Origin: Neodontobutis hainanensis
Taxonomy: Eukaryota; Chordata; Actinopteri; Gobiiformes; Odontobutidae
DNA: 64,000 nucleotides
Reading direction: 5' to 3'
Assembly: GCA_024349245.1 (NCBI GenBank)
Contig: JALDNG010000390.1
Coordinates: 112,592-176,591 of the forward strand
The notes under the pieces are model-generated. The model searched no databases. It saw nothing but the letters and a program-made list of their open reading frames with translations, and was not told the origin of the DNA. Positions 11,893 through 25,698 of this stretch are shown here, one piece after another (position 1 is the first letter of the stretch; the number at the start of each line of letters is the position of its first letter). The position numbers and the translations under genes are program-made.

Positions 11893-14800
11893 TTACACAA
11901 CATTTGCCACATGGAATATTTTTAGTATGATAGAAATTTATCGTAACTGAGGAAAATTTAACTAAAACAGTAAATTTTGTTTTTTTGAAGTATTTAGAAA
12001 AATGAAAAATACTCCACATTACGTTTTAATAAAAATTTTTTATGAATTAAAATATTTTTAAATTAATGTCAACTTAGATTTTACCAAACACGAATGTACT
12101 CGGAAAGCCATTCATGTAATTATCTTTAGCATGCCGACGTTAAATTTTCCCCAAATATGATTCATTTTTACTATCACCGCCGATAGAACGGTAAAATTCG
12201 AGTTTTTTAACTACGAGATCTAGGCCTTAAATTACACACCTTAGAAGGGATAAACCATATTGTATTGGGTAAGCAACCATGAGAAAAGCACATAATTATT
12301 TTTTTTGAAAGAGTTTTAAAAACATGATCATTTTTAATTTAAATAGAGGTATAATCAGTATTTAGAATGCCTGTTGCCACTTAATTAGGCTTTTCACACA
12401 GGCTTAAGATAAAAACCGAAAATCATTCTCTATAAAACTAAAGCTTGTTGAAATATATTACGTGCTCAAATTGCCAAAAATATGAACCAGCTATTATAAA
12501 TATGAATAACATAAATGCACTCACATCAGATATATGTTTAACGTCAAAAATGAGTTTACCTAATGCTGGAAACATATAAACTATAAGAGAATAATGGGAT
12601 TCGAATACCTATTTAAAATGCAATAACTGTAGGAGTTGTTGAATGAGGCGTGTATATTCTAGAAGACTAAATATTTTATCTTTATAAAAATATGACATTG
12701 AATGGAGAAAGATCTGCTGAGAACATCCAACCAAGACACTCGAGAATCATAATGCATAGCATTGTCATGCCCGTAAGACAATTTTTTCTCGAAAACTGAT
12801 ACCTTTCTAAATATCTGACATAAATTTATTGATAAATTTAGATTTAGACATTTTAATCATTGGGAAGAATTAAACTGTATTTTGGACTTAAATAATTATT
12901 ACTCTTTAAAATTCAAGATCATTTAGTTTCAAAATTCCTTGAAACAACCATTTTTAAGATTTCGTTCAAAATACAAAAAGGAGAAAAAATTGTGCCTAAA
13001 TTATCAAAAGTTTTTGAATAAAATTTGACACCAATTAAATTCTTTAATTTCTAAGTGATTCATATCAGACATATTCAAACTCTTTCAATTCCTTAATAAG
13101 TTCGGAGATCTGAGTATACTTTCATCAGATGAAAAATCATCTCTATTAATCGATTAAATAAAGAAAATTAACTATTCGAATAAATAACGAATTCAGAAAA
13201 TTTGAACGTTAAAGTGCGAATTATTGGTTGAATAAAAATAAATTTTGACAAATTTATTTTAAAATTTTTAGAAATTGAATCATAGTCTTTGGATTAATTA
13301 TCTTTCTGATTATTTGTGTAAACTAACTTAGAATTTACTCATTACTTTTCCTCAAAAACACTGGTAAAAACTCATATGTATTCCACTTTTTAACTATCAA
13401 GACGAAACCAGTAAACGTATCCGAGTTTTTCATAATTTTCCAGATCTCCAGAAGTTAAATTTACTGGTTGATTCCTTAATGTAAATTGAAGAAATTCTAT
13501 CACTACTTATTGTTATCTTAGGCATAATTCACCGCGTATCGTATTAGAACCAGAATGAACGTTCTTAAAAGATATATTTTTAGAGATTAGAAAACAAAAT
13601 TTGCAATCTCATGAGAAAAAAATTGCACCATGCTGATAAATTATTCATTTTGTACCTAGAAAGACCACTTTCTTCATAAGATCATTCAGGGGAGCTTGAT
13701 TAAACCAGTAATGGTATAGGAAATTCGTCTTGATGTTATTCCAGCAGTTTCTTTAAATTTTTTATTTATTGATAGCATGAACTCTGAGCAGATGTTCAAT
13801 GATAACATGGTTAAATATGAAAGAAGCTAAAACATTTGGATTGACACAAACTATGCTAAAAATTAGATATTTACGAATTCAATTAAATTCAGTCATTGAC
13901 GCAACAAATGTTGTTTTGAGACGCTAAAAACGAAATTTTTGTGGAAAAGTGATATATGTTAAATTTGATAAATTTTCCAAAATTAGGGATACAAAAAAGT
14001 TATATTTTACACAATACATAGAAGAGTTATATATATTGATCATCTCAACTTTAGGATTGTGTCTGTTTTAGCTGAAACACATTGTTTTTTATAAAGTATC
14101 AAAAACATATCTTCAACGTTCTTTGACAGTTGCCATTTTTGAAAGTGAATAATATTTTCATCATACAGATCGGAAAAGCTATCGATATTTAAATTCCTCG
14201 GTTAACAGTTTAAACTTGTTTTTTGATGTCATCTTTCTATTAGAGAAACGTCACGAAAAATTCAAGTCATTTTGAATTCGTTACTAGACCCCAGAATTTT
14301 ATTAAGGGTTTCTAGTATAAACACGAATGCAGTTATAATATAAGCGAAGGCATCTATAGTTTAAAGTAACTTGACTTCTTTTGAAATAAATCACACTAAT
14401 TTCCTTTTTGTTTAGCCTTTTATCAGAATTTAATTTTATATTTCAAGAGTGATGGCAGTTTAGTCGAATTTAAGTAAATTTTTTCTCAAGAAATGTTACA
14501 ACTTTTTCAGGATTCAAAAATTCTACATTTTTTTCAACAACTATGATTAGTTGAAGAATGCCAGATAAGAATAATTAATGCAAGAAAATCATCAACTGAA
14601 AATAAATAAAAATAAGAAAATCGAGGTTTAAACTGTCATTGAAAATATTCTAAAATAACAGTAGATCTAAAATTCTTGAAAATAACAAGACATGCGCCGT
14701 ACATATAAAAGGAAAAATATAAAAAAAATAAAAAGATGGAAATTACAATGATTGGTTAATATATTTAAAAATTAATGAACATTAAGATGTGAAAAGGAAT

Positions 14801-15283
14801 ATATTTGAGAAGGATATAAGAAAAACTAAATTTCGAAAACTATCACTCTCACGCCTTTATATATAAATATAAAGTGAGATTCTTACTTTTAATTAAATAT
14901 AAATAACTATCCTAATCATTAGAAATAAAAGTTTTCAAGGAACATGTCTAGATTTTTCAAAAAAAACTTTGTTTTATTTGTGAGATCATACTCACGTTTA
15001 TTTATTGTTTGTCCTTCCAAAGACTCCCAAACTAATCCTCTAGTTTACCTGCATGAGTTATAATTTTCAAGATTCATGAATCAAATATTTTCAACTTTTG
15101 CAATTGATGAACTGAACAGAGTAATACTTATTCTTTAGGATCACAGGTTTGAATAAAACTATAAGGTTATTTGTTTCCAAAAGAAAAATTAATAAATATT
15201 TTAAATCCAAAATGGACTGTTACTGAGAATTTTGTGTGTATAATTTTGGCTTGACCCACTAAATCGAGAAAGTAAGAAAACTC
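11893..15283. other. AT-rich intergenic DNA
   Basis: No convincing coding chain or repeat was recognised on either strand. The short slightly less AT-rich patch near 12.2-12.4 kb has no long frame. Confidence 0.4.
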
Positions 15284-15514
15284 ATGACATTAAATTTTGG
15301 TGTTTTATTTGATAAGAATTGTTATAGAGCGTTTAAACGAGCCAATTCACGAAGGCATGGTAAAAAGAAGGGTAAATCTCAATTTAAGAATTTAGTTACA
15401 AAAACGGATAACCTTTATAAGAAATTAGCTGTGAGGTAGCAATATAGAATGCATACTTAGGTCAAAATCGTATCTATAAGATCAGTAACTAATGAGGAGA
15501 CTGGTAACACATAA
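15284..15514 (+). CDS. Possible small basic protein with one short intron
   Basis: An ATG frame encodes about 50 residues of very basic sequence (pieces NCYRAFKRANSRRHGKKKGK and KTDNLYKKLAV). It then meets TAG at 15,437 and 15,458 and resumes in the same frame (KIVSIRSVTNEETGNT) to a TAA ending at 15,514. A GT-AG interval at 15,431-15,460 (30 nt) removes both TAGs and keeps the frame, giving about 66 residues. A 17-nt alternative (15,431-15,447) gives a different tail. The basic composition suggests a nucleic-acid-binding protein, but I recognise no family. It could also be one exon of a larger gene or a pseudogene. Confidence 0.4.
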
Positions 15515-16151
15515 TATTAGGGATGGATGAGACAATATTGATTTATATATAATTTGAATAATATCAAATACAAATGAAACTTCACTACGATCCCTATGGG
15601 ATACAAAGAGTTTATATGATTAAAATTGACCTTTTGTTTTTAAATTTTACTTTCGAAATGTATCTAGCATGGGGCTTCTCAAGACAAAAAAGCAGGTTAA
15701 ATAGCTTAATAGGGTGGTTTATTCTTGCAAACTATATCTTACTTTGATTATTAATTTTTGAGCAGTTGGGTTTAAGGTTTTAACGACATTTTTCGGATGA
15801 AATATCACCACTTAAATGAGAATTTGCAAATATTTGAACGAATGAAGGTTTATGTGATATTGTGAAGAAAATTTAACGATATTTGATTTTTTATTTATTT
15901 AGGTTCACAGCTCGTTGATCTTCGTGAACTGAAGTTGGGACTCATATATATCTAAATTATATAAACGGTTTATACCCCAGGTATCGTCTTCACAAAATCA
16001 TGGTTTTTAAAAAAAGCTTCTTCAAACACTGATACGCATGTACGACAATATGAACGATATCCTAAGTAGTTATGGTGGCATATCTTTTTTAAAAGTGACA
16101 ATATACAGGTCCAACTATTTTGATAATTTCATTTAATAACGTAGAATCATA

Positions 16152-17775
16152 TTATTTGAAAACAAATCGTCGAACTTCCGATTTAAAATCTTCACGTATT
16201 TCACTTCTAACGCTACATTTATCAATTTCCTCCTTAAATGTATGATATATATTGCGTATTTCAGAGGCGTCTGGCTGGAGATTTGACATATACTGTATTT
16301 TTCGCATTACATTTTCTCGAAAGTCAACAAGTTTATATATTAATTCTTTGAAGACTTTTTTATCCATTTGTGAAAGGGAATTGTTGAGAATAGAAAATCC
16401 TTCAAAAAGAGAATCTCCTTTAACAATCACTTCCAATTAGGTTTTTCTCGAAATATCGTTTTGTGATTCGAAATCTCGTGCCTTCTCCGTTTACGAGGGT
16501 CCTAACTTCTTTTTTGGACCAAATGCATCTTCGGTGTTATGTTTAGATAATTAAAGGAACATGTGATAACATGATTGATACGTCGATAATTCAGACGCGT
16601 AATCTTTCTTAATTTCAAAGTTGATAACACTAACCTTTTTAGTACATCCTTGAGATCGAAGTTTCTGTAAGATTGGTGACGAATAGCACTGGGTAATAAA
16701 TAAAATGATACAATATCATAAACGTTTTAAATTTTTTTGAAGTTTTGTATAAATGCCTCGTTATACGCATTGGAACATATCAAACATAAATCCTGGTTTA
16801 CCTCAATATAATAAAGGCACATCTTCATTCAAAAATAATATTTACTTGAACACTTTCTATGGTCATTGCACTCATGACTGGAGTCACACAGTCAAAAAAC
16901 TTATTGCCGACTAATATGAGACGAGTGGCTTTTTTATTTAAGCGTTTATCAATGCACGTTCTCATCTTTACTATGAAACTTAGATATTTAGAACGTATTT
17001 CGGTAAGGAAATAGAATGAATAGTACAGCCCTCCTCCACAACATATTTTTGATTTTTCTAAGTAAAAAAAAATATTTCATAAAATGTTTTCTCCTCATCT
17101 TCTTGAAGAGGACTTTTGATATCAGAGTATTTTGCAATCATTCGATCAATTAATTCTAAATCAAGAGTACGTTCAAAATGTTCATTGTTATTTTCTGACT
17201 CGAGACCAACCTCGTTCTTCCGTAATAACTTAACCACTGTAATTTTTTGAGATATTGGCAGATTAAACTAAATGCGATTTGAAGATTCAAAATCATCAAT
17301 ATCGGCAAAACTAGATGATGCCTCACCTATCTGAAGATGGTCAGATGATCTTGTTTTTAATTCAAAGTTGCAAAACTTTCTGTCAGCTAATTTCTTCCTG
17401 TTCCGGTTTTTGTGTCAGAATTTATCAAAAGGAAGGGGCTATAACCGGATTCTGGTAACGTATCAAAAAGAGAAGGATCTTCGGATATCGAATCATGGAT
17501 ATCAACTATCTTTGGAGTTGTCAGATCGATGGATATAGAGTTTGATCATATTCTAATTTCAATCCAGTAAAACTAAGATCAAGAGGTTGTAACTCTGAAC
17601 CAGGCTCAGAGTTTTTTATGGGTGCATGATTACGATCGATAGGATCTGGTAATATGTATGATGTTGGAAGAAAGTAATGCGACTCAGGGTATGATCTCAT
17701 ATCAGATTTAAAATTGAACATTTGTGTCAGTCTATAACTTTGAATATGCTGGGGATAAGCTTTTTTCACCTACCA
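16152..17775 (-). CDS. Multi-exon gene of unknown function, partly resolved
   Basis: Coding-like segments occur in order on the minus strand but in different frames: near 17,740-17,525 (SYPESHYFLPTSY), 17,510-17,370 (DSISEDPSLFDTLPE), 17,350-17,050 (ELIDRMIAKYSDIK), 16,970-16,770 (KKATRLILVGNKFFDCVTP, then YYIEVNQDLCLICSNAYNE) and 16,690-16,155 (QPDASEIRNIYHTF). Several joins fit GT-AG introns of 23-32 nt, for example one of 23 nt near 16,790, one of 27 nt near 16,570, one of 32 nt near 16,510 and one of 31 nt near 16,420. Other joins would need introns of 56-68 nt, and one TAA near 16,685 is unexplained. It is therefore either a real gene I have not fully solved or a young pseudogene. The product is mostly helical with no motif I recognise. 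Confidence 0.45.
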
Positions 17776-20267
17776 TCTCCAATAATATGATTCTCTACCC
17801 TAAGAGGAGAATAAAAATTTCGAAAAATAAATTGAAAATTCATGAGCTTTACAAAACTACTTTATATGAGTTCGACGCTATCCCTTCGTAAAGATTCTTG
17901 AATAAAGGTTTTTAATATTAGTTTTTAAATAAAAGTAACATCAAAAAGATGTATTACTCTGTCATTGTTACCAAAATAGATATTTTTACATGAAACAAAA
18001 TTAAATTGAAATTACACTTCAAACGAGCATTAAAAGAAATATACCAGTCCATAATATTGACTTAAGTGTTTTTTTATGAGAAAATTTACAACAAAAAAAT
18101 TATTTTTTCTAATTTGTCAAAAAATATCTGAAAAATTAACCCAATGAAAAATATCTGAAAAATTAACTCCCTTTGATTTAAACATTAAGCTCTCCCTTGT
18201 TTTATGAAATTTAATAAAAGTCAAAAAGCATATAATCTAAAATGCTCAAGCTCGCAATTCACAAAAATTTTATTTTTGACCTCCTATTAAATTTTACATT
18301 AGGTTTAACGATATAAAATCTCTGGAATGATTAAATAATCTCATGACGGAATGAACAGATTTTCACGTTGCATGTGTACGTAACAAGGCTAATCGTTTTG
18401 CTTCCTTAATTATTTGTTTTAATGTTCGATTATTAGAGTAGTTTTAATATTTTCATAATGGTTAATGATAGAAGGAAACGTAAAAAATTCATTTACTTTC
18501 TCATCAGAATGATAACAAATCAAAAATTTCTCTAATTGAAATTATTTATTGATCCAATGTAATCTCTTTTGATATATTCATTGGTTTACAAAAAATGTTC
18601 AGAAATTTTAAGTTTTTATAAATTTTATTTCATAAATTGGTTTAGGTAGAGGTCGTATGACATTAATAACGTGACATATTCAATTCAGACGTGAATGATA
18701 TTTTATAAAAAAATCACTTTAGAATATTTTCTATCTCACTATATGATGAATTTATGTTTTTTGTCAAAAACACGACGAAAAATATGTTCACACCTCATAC
18801 ACTCTCGTTAGAATTATTTTTCCATTCTAAAAATTAAACCCAAAACTAAATTTTATCGTAACTATTTTATTTATATCGCAAAAATAATCTGTAAATTTTA
18901 TTTTAGACTATTTTAGGAGCTTATTATATGATCAATTTGTTATTTTATACAAATTCTATAAATTTTATTTTTAATACATACTGTTTATCATCACATTTAG
19001 CTTGAAGACAGAAATTTAAAACAATAAGATAAACTTTAAAATGTACCTCAATTCGGGATGTTACGCTAAATCATTAAAGAATTAACTAGCACGGGAACCG
19101 TTAGATGACTAAAAATATGAATCAATTTTATGACTATTAATGATTAACTTTTGAGTTGCGCTTGTTAATCTCTTAATGTGTCAGCGTTACATTCTATTTA
19201 AAAATCAAATGGTTCATGAACATTCGCTGCATGCTTTTCAAGGAATCAGCATTACTAAGCTATGACAACATAAATTGAAAAAACTGGATGAGTTTTATTG
19301 GCTGGGAAACTCATGGTACAAAAAAAAAGTATAATCCAGACGAGGATGGATCTCGGAAGCACAACCCATAAGACAGATTTTTAAAACAAATATTTAAATG
19401 TAAAAATATCAGCGCTGTTATGTCTTGTCCTGATACACCAAAAAGACAGAATGTAGTTAATCTGGTAGAATAATCTTTAATAAGACAAAGTGTACCATAT
19501 TCTATTCCTTTATTCTTATTAAGATCAATAAATTAAATTAATTTTATAATTTGTCAAAATTTTGATCGTCATGAAAATCGTTTTGATTTTTTAACTACTG
19601 CTCGATATGACATATGTATAAACGAAATTTTTATGAAGAATAATTAGGTAAAAGTAGGAGGTTAAAATATTTTAAAACATTAAAGTTAATTAGTTTATTG
19701 AGAATTAATGAATTTGGATATATTCATTGATGATATTTCTAAATTACAGTTTTTTCAAATGTTTCTTGCGATAGACGAGTAGAATCTTTCAGGATTATGT
19801 AGTTGTGACAAAAGAGTCAACACAAAGGAAATTAAAAATTTTATTTCAATTTGAAAATAACGTTAAAATTATCTTATCAAACATACTTTATATTTTTTAT
19901 GAAAAGGAAAATTAAATTTCATAATTAAGGGTAATGATTATTTAGAAGTGATTGTGTGAAAAATCATACACGTAAATTATCATGTAAAATAGATACTCAT
20001 ACATTTTTTATTTCAAGAAAAGATCTTGCTAAAATTTAACTTTTGTTCATTTTTAGAAATCTTTAAGAGCAATAATTCAAATAATATATCTTAACTTAAG
20101 AAAAAATATTTATTTCTTGAATCCAAAATGTGTAATAATTCCTATAATTTGTATTTTTACATTATTTTACATCAAATATATGTGAATACATTTTATATAA
20201 AGAAATAATAATTATGAAGAAAGGCATATGCAACCATTAAATTACCACTGTCCCACAATTTTTTCTG
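17776..20267. other. AT-rich intergenic DNA with a small coding-like scrap
   Basis: Mostly featureless. A short coding-like scrap lies near 19,225-19,465 (+), with pieces such as FIGWETHGTKKKYNPDEDG and SCPDTPKRQNVVNLVE around one in-frame TAA. Its identity is unknown. A 21-bp direct repeat is listed separately. Confidence 0.4.
18120..18167. repeat. 21-bp direct repeat, 27-bp spacing
   Basis: AAAAATATCTGAAAAATTAA plus a final C occurs at 18,120-18,140 and again at 18,147-18,167 with identical sequence, separated by six bases. It is a minor local duplication with no obvious function. Confidence 0.85.
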
Positions 20268-21281
20268 TTAAAATATGAAAAAACACTTATTTAGATTTAA
20301 AAATAAATTCACAGTCATGTACATTTCGTTATCGGAAAATTTATCGACAATGAATATATCAGGTATGGGAAAGGTGCTTAATATATGAAAGCGCTGAATA
20401 TATTTTGCATATCTAGCAAACATGGTCGATTGGTGAGAAAGGGACACTTGTTTTTCTTCTATTTCATATGCAAGATAATACTTTTTAAATCCTATCGATC
20501 ATTTTTTAACAATTTATCACTCAAGAAATCTGCTTAAATCGCCTGAAATATATCATTCGAATGTTTGTAGGTTTTAGAGTTTAATGTCTTAGTCTTGAAC
20601 ATTCTTCACTTCGTAAGTCGGTTTTAGGTTGACAGATGCCACAAAAGTAACGGTTATGCGCTGCAGAAGATAAAAATAAATGTTGTGCCTTTTTCATATT
20701 TAACGTCTTTTATTCTCTTCGTTGCTAATATTTTTGAATGATTTCCATCATCTTACTCATTTTCGTTGGATGAGTATAAACAAAGTATCTAGATTGAGCT
20801 TTTAAATTGCCAAATATAGTGTACTCTTTATTCTGTCATTTCAAAAAATACAACGTTTTCAATAAAATCTTATCTGATAAATGGTAGAGCACGATATTGT
20901 GGTTATATTTCATTTAAAACATAAGTTTGGCCTTTAGCTTCAACGGCATCATAGAATCACTTTGTACACTACTCTTATTTCAGTTTTACTCCGCCATTTA
21001 TGATTGAAATAATTTCAGAAGGTAATGAGTTGTCAAACTCTAATTTTCTTATTTTTCTCCCCCATGCGAAATTTATCAAATTGTGAAGGATACCATAGGT
21101 TATTTGTTGGATTCTTTCTCACTCCAAGTTTAGACTTTTAATAATTTAACTTTTCTACAAATAAAAGAGCTTGTATTCGGTTGCATTACTCTCTTCTAGC
21201 TACTCCGTTCAAATCACAGATTTAAACAGAGACTAAAGCATAAGACCTGCTCACTTTGAGAAGTAAAAGCAAAACAATCAT
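20268..21281 (-). CDS. Candidate multi-exon gene, unknown product
   Basis: Coherent protein segments lie in order on the minus strand: near 21,150-21,000 (IQQITYGILHNLINFAWG, then KIRKLEFDNSLPSEI), 20,815-20,725 (KEYTIFGNLKAQSRYFVY), 20,660-20,580 (FCGICQPKTDLRSEEC) and 20,475-20,268 (VSLSHQSTMFARYAKYI, then FPIPDIFIVDKFSDNEMY), ending in TAA. Joins in the first half fit GT-AG introns of 18-37 nt (the clearest is 22 nt near 20,795), plus one of about 52 nt. A TAG at 20,725-20,727 either ends a shorter gene or is a nonsense change. ATG at 21,281 follows an in-frame TGA. With so many small exons my splice choices may be overfitted. The coding signal is credible but the exact model is not. Confidence 0.4.
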
Positions 21282-22329
21282 TCAAGCGGTTAAAATCAGA
21301 ACTATTAGAGAGGTATTGCTTGACTATGAGCTTTGATCTCAAAAGATGTGCTTTTTTTCAAATAGAATACGCAGAAATACAACCGAAATGAACATTAACT
21401 AAGAATATAACGGTAAATATCGAAGAGAACTTGAAGAATCCTTCAAGTTGATTTTAAAAACTTTATCTTTCTCTTTTTGATTTGATGCTATAAATTAACT
21501 TTTGTAATGGTCAAAATCAAGTTAATAAACAAATCAAAAAAATCAGAAAATGAATGAACGTAAATATTCTTAGACTTAAATGTTGTTAATTTTTTTGATT
21601 TTACATTTTTAACAATTGAAGAAATATTAAATTAAAGACAGAGAGTGGGCGATAAATATTTTTCTTCCTTAAATTTCAAATGACATGAATATTTTTAAAA
21701 AGAAGGAATAGAACGTTGAGAGGAATAAATGTAATTATTTCAACATAAAAATTATTGGTTTAATCTGAAGAAAATTGTATTGTTGTCAATCCTTGCTGGA
21801 AATCGAATTGAAAAAAAGTATTATTTTACATTCATAATGTTTTTAAAATTTCACAATTTCAGTAAATTTTAAATTCAACATTGACAATAGAGAATACCAG
21901 AGTTCATTAATTTAGCCAAATTTTCATTCTTGATGGTTTGTAAAAAACCTTTCCTGGAAGAAATATTGCTTGATGGTTTCTATGCATGAAAAGTCTTTTT
22001 GAAGATTTGAGGACGAATGCTACGAGGACGAAATTCGATTTACTTTTGTTCTTTTATTTGTATATTATTTATGGCAATGTTTCTGAATGCAAACAAAATA
22101 TTTGTGATCAAATTCACTTTTTAACAGATTTGTATAAAAATTTCTATTTTTACAATCTTACATACGTCGGAAAGCTTTTTTTAAGTTGATAAAAACAGTT
22201 GCACACTCATTACCAAAATATATTCACTTGAAAAAGTTCTGGATTTCATTATAATTATCTTTGCAGATTATAAATATACCTCGATTCTTTTTCAATAAAG
22301 TATTAATAATTGAGAAATTTTATGTTTTA
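21282..22329. other. AT-rich spacer
   Basis: No supported gene. The ORF at 21,986-22,189 (+) is short and low-complexity and I see no splice partner for it. Confidence 0.35.
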
Positions 22330-23395
22330 TCATTTTTTTGGAGTGTAAGTACTTGTCAAACCAATCAAAGCTTCTTTAAAAGGAAGTTTACATCTATTTA
22401 CTCTCTCAGCTAAAGCTCCAATTTCTATGCTCAGTTGTTCACCCTTTATCCAAATTTTAGTTACATTTATAGGTGAAGGTCCTTTGTGTTGTGTGTCGTG
22501 GGGATCACAAACTCAAATCTTCTCCATCTCCTTGTCCAACTGTTTCTTCTGTACTCCTGTAACATTGGTACTATGAGAAGATTATGTATCTTCGATCGCC
22601 TAGGCTGCAAAGGAACCACATCCGAACAACGTAAATTAAATATAGAACCTTCCCGTTACACTATAAGGCAACTACCAAAAAAGTACGTCGTTTTGCAATG
22701 ATACTGCAATATACTATGACATAATAGATGAAACAATCAGGGATTTCTTCTCTGCTAGTTTACTTTTACATTCTTATTATTCAAAACATGGGAATTGTTG
22801 TTAACAAAGCAGTTTAAAAAAAGAGCATTTCTTGAAAGAAAATTCTTGATGTAAACCAGACTCCGTTTTAGGTCATATTATTTTTATATTTGTCATATTT
22901 AATACTTGTACGTTTCCATTCATGTTTTTCATGTGAAATTCAGCTATTTTATCAACTAAATTAATTTCTTGTTTTGAACCAAAATTATGTCTTTACTTCC
23001 CAAAGAAATAATTTCATCTCACATAAGTTTGTCTGATTGACGATGAGAGAGTAAGGTTTTAATGGGGGTGCATTTTCCCCACTTCCTGAAACAGAAAATA
23101 AAAGCTATTCTCTGTCTGAAGTTCCTTTAGGGTGTTTGGCGATAAATACCAAAATCCTTGCCCGCAGAGCCTAAAAATAAGATCATAGGTGCACGATACT
23201 TCCTTCGAAAAATGTCTTACATGTTTGACACCTTTTGAGGTTCAAAAGAACGAAGTTTATTAAATACCGGCAGTTTTTGAGTTTAGAACTAAACCTACTC
23301 TTTGTACTTGCGTAATGCATTCGTCTCTTGGTTTATGAGATTGAGTTGTCAAAAATATTTTTGCAATCGCGCCATCACGGTATTTGTATATTCCC
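22330..23395 (-). CDS. Multi-exon gene with tiny introns, unknown product
   Basis: In frame order the minus strand reads segments such as YRDGAIAKIFLTTQSHKPRD, KHVRHFSKEVSCTYDLIFR, RQRIAFIFCFRKWGKC, SDKLIHNFVDKIAEFHMKN, YIKNFLSRNALFLNCFVNN, YIAVSLQNDCNGKVLYLIY, VGQGDGEDLRPSPINGEQ and IEIGALAERVNRCKLPFKE. It ends at TGA (22,330-22,332). The segments join through GT-AG introns of about 18-36 nt, mostly 21-26. One join near 22,870 is not solved (a TGA remains) and the 5' end is uncertain because a TAG lies just inside the candidate ATG near 23,409. The base composition is clearly richer in G/C than its flanks. The + strand ORF at 22,486-22,701 is its antisense shadow. I recognise no family. One stretch (GKVLYLIYVVRMWFLCSLG) could be membrane-associated. 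Confidence 0.5.
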
Positions 23396-25698
23396 TAATA
23401 CTTATTCATGGAAATGAAATATTTTATATCTTTTCTTACTGTTAACTAATTGTTTTATTATCAGAAAAATAATATTTAAAGCACAATATATGGCTTAAAT
23501 TACGAAATTCATTCAAATATATAAATTTAAATAGATAACTTTCCAAATTTTATAAAATGTTTTAGAGTGTGAGGTTCATAAATGAAATCTCATTGAGCAT
23601 TCACTTATAAGTTCTCAAGTATAAAAAATAACAATTTTAAAATTTATGGAAAGAAAATATACAGTTTTCAAACAGAAAATTACTTTAAATTTGATTTTCA
23701 ACAATTTAATGTTGGTGAATTAACCAATCAGGTCAAAAGTGACGATCTTTCAATATACTTTATTTTTGTAAGAATAACAAAATATTTGTTATTTTAAATA
23801 AATTTTCTATTCTTATCAAATAGTTTCAATGAAACAACACACATCGTGTTAATAGGTCAAGAATTTGAAATTTTGAAAAAATCGCAGAATTTGTCTCCCA
23901 AGCGCACATGTAAAGAAAGATTATATCATGTTTTATATTTTTATTTGTGTTGTAGACATTAAATTATGTTTTAAAATCTTCATTTATCAAAAACGTAACG
24001 AATATCGTTGTAGATTAACCATTTAATCTTATATTGAATAAAGGTGACTTACAATTGGCGTGTTCTGGAAGAAAAATGAACAAAATTCGTCCTTTAATGG
24101 AAGAACGTTTCTAGGTGTGGATCACAATGTTCGAATTGACACGCAGAATGTATGGAATTAAAGGGGAAGAAACGAGCGATACCCTGCTTATTGCTTTTAA
24201 GCTGGAAACGGAAATGAGTTCCCCTCGTTGAAGTAGGTACAAGTTAAGTATGACAACTCAATCAAAAATTTTGGAAAAGCTTTTTTACTTAATGACAAGC
24301 GCACGTTCTCAAAGCAGCTCTTATAAGTCAGAAAACTGCTGAAGCAGTCTTTTCTAAAATATGCATCATCTATCATCTAGCTCTCAACCGTATCCACGGT
24401 AAATGAGCCTGATCACCCATTTCTTATCAATATCTTTAAGAACGGAATCTAAGATGGATCTTTCAGGTTGCTGATTTAAACACATGATGTTTAAACTATT
24501 TGGGATGCAGAAATGCTGAACGAAAAACATGAATCTACATCGCAACAGATGGTATGTGCTGCTAACTAGAGTACAGATCGGTTATTCGTCGTCGAAAAAT
24601 TGAAGAGTTGGCTACACAGATGGCGAGTGTATGGTTTAATGAGAGCTCGTACGTGTTTCGGCTGTGGTAGAAGGGGACATCTACCTTGGAATTACCGATT
24701 TTCAAACAAGCAGTTGTATCGTTAATTTGCTTTGCGGAAACATACTGAAATTCTTTGTACCCTATAGAAGAAGCAAAACAACGATCAGAGGAAGAATCAA
24801 TGTGGTGGATAGCTAATGTATAATCGATACGGATTCTGACATCTCTCTGGTAATGTATGATTTATTAGAAAATTTTTGAACAATATCAACGTTGCTTACA
24901 GTCCAGGCCCAAATTAAAACAGCGAACAATGATAAAATTGATACCGCTGGTCTGGTTGAGGTTACGATAAAGATCGGAGAGGCTATTTTCTCACATTTAT
25001 GCTGAATCATTTTAGTTTTTATGTGATTGTATTTCTGGCAATGATTTTTTACGAAATGTACATAAATAAAACGTTTTGATGACCTCATTATTAAAGTAGG
25101 TTCTAACTTGGTACTGATGGCACGTCCTATCAATAAAACAAGCCAAGGTCGTGACGGCGAGAACTTATGATAATAAACTTATTAACTGTTTCTGACTAAA
25201 TTCAGAAATCTATTCTACGTTGTCAAAAATAATATCTCACTATTTAAAAGGGTTCGATAACCATAGTCTCGACTTATACAGTTATAAATGGATAAAACAT
25301 GGAATTAAACATTTGACTCAAGACCGATTCAACAACAAACCAAGAGAGTACCAATCCACCTTTAACATGGTGTGAAAAAATGTAATAATCCATTGTTAAT
25401 GCCAGCGTTATTATAAAAGTAAATCGTCATGGGCGTGTCAGTCAGTTTTAACAAAGAAAAATTGTGAAATCAGACTATTTTCGATCTTAAAAAACTAAAA
25501 TCGGTCACGCTCTCTGTTTCGCATCCGATACCTCGAATCGAGTACCCTCTCGATTGCTTGAATGGCTCTTGGGTCTTATCGACTTTTGACTTGTCCTCTG
25601 GATACTGGTAGATAAAGTAAACGAAAATAATACGTCAAATATCGTAGTTACGACGCCATGTTGATTCTACGAATTCTTCACAATGCCCTTTGAACTTA

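Noticed and set aside
22486..22701. 71-codon + strand ORF
   Set aside because: Antisense shadow of the minus-strand multi-exon gene at 22.33-23.4 kb.
24813..25133. 106-codon minus-strand ORF
   Set aside because: Antisense to the protease region of the Gypsy relic.
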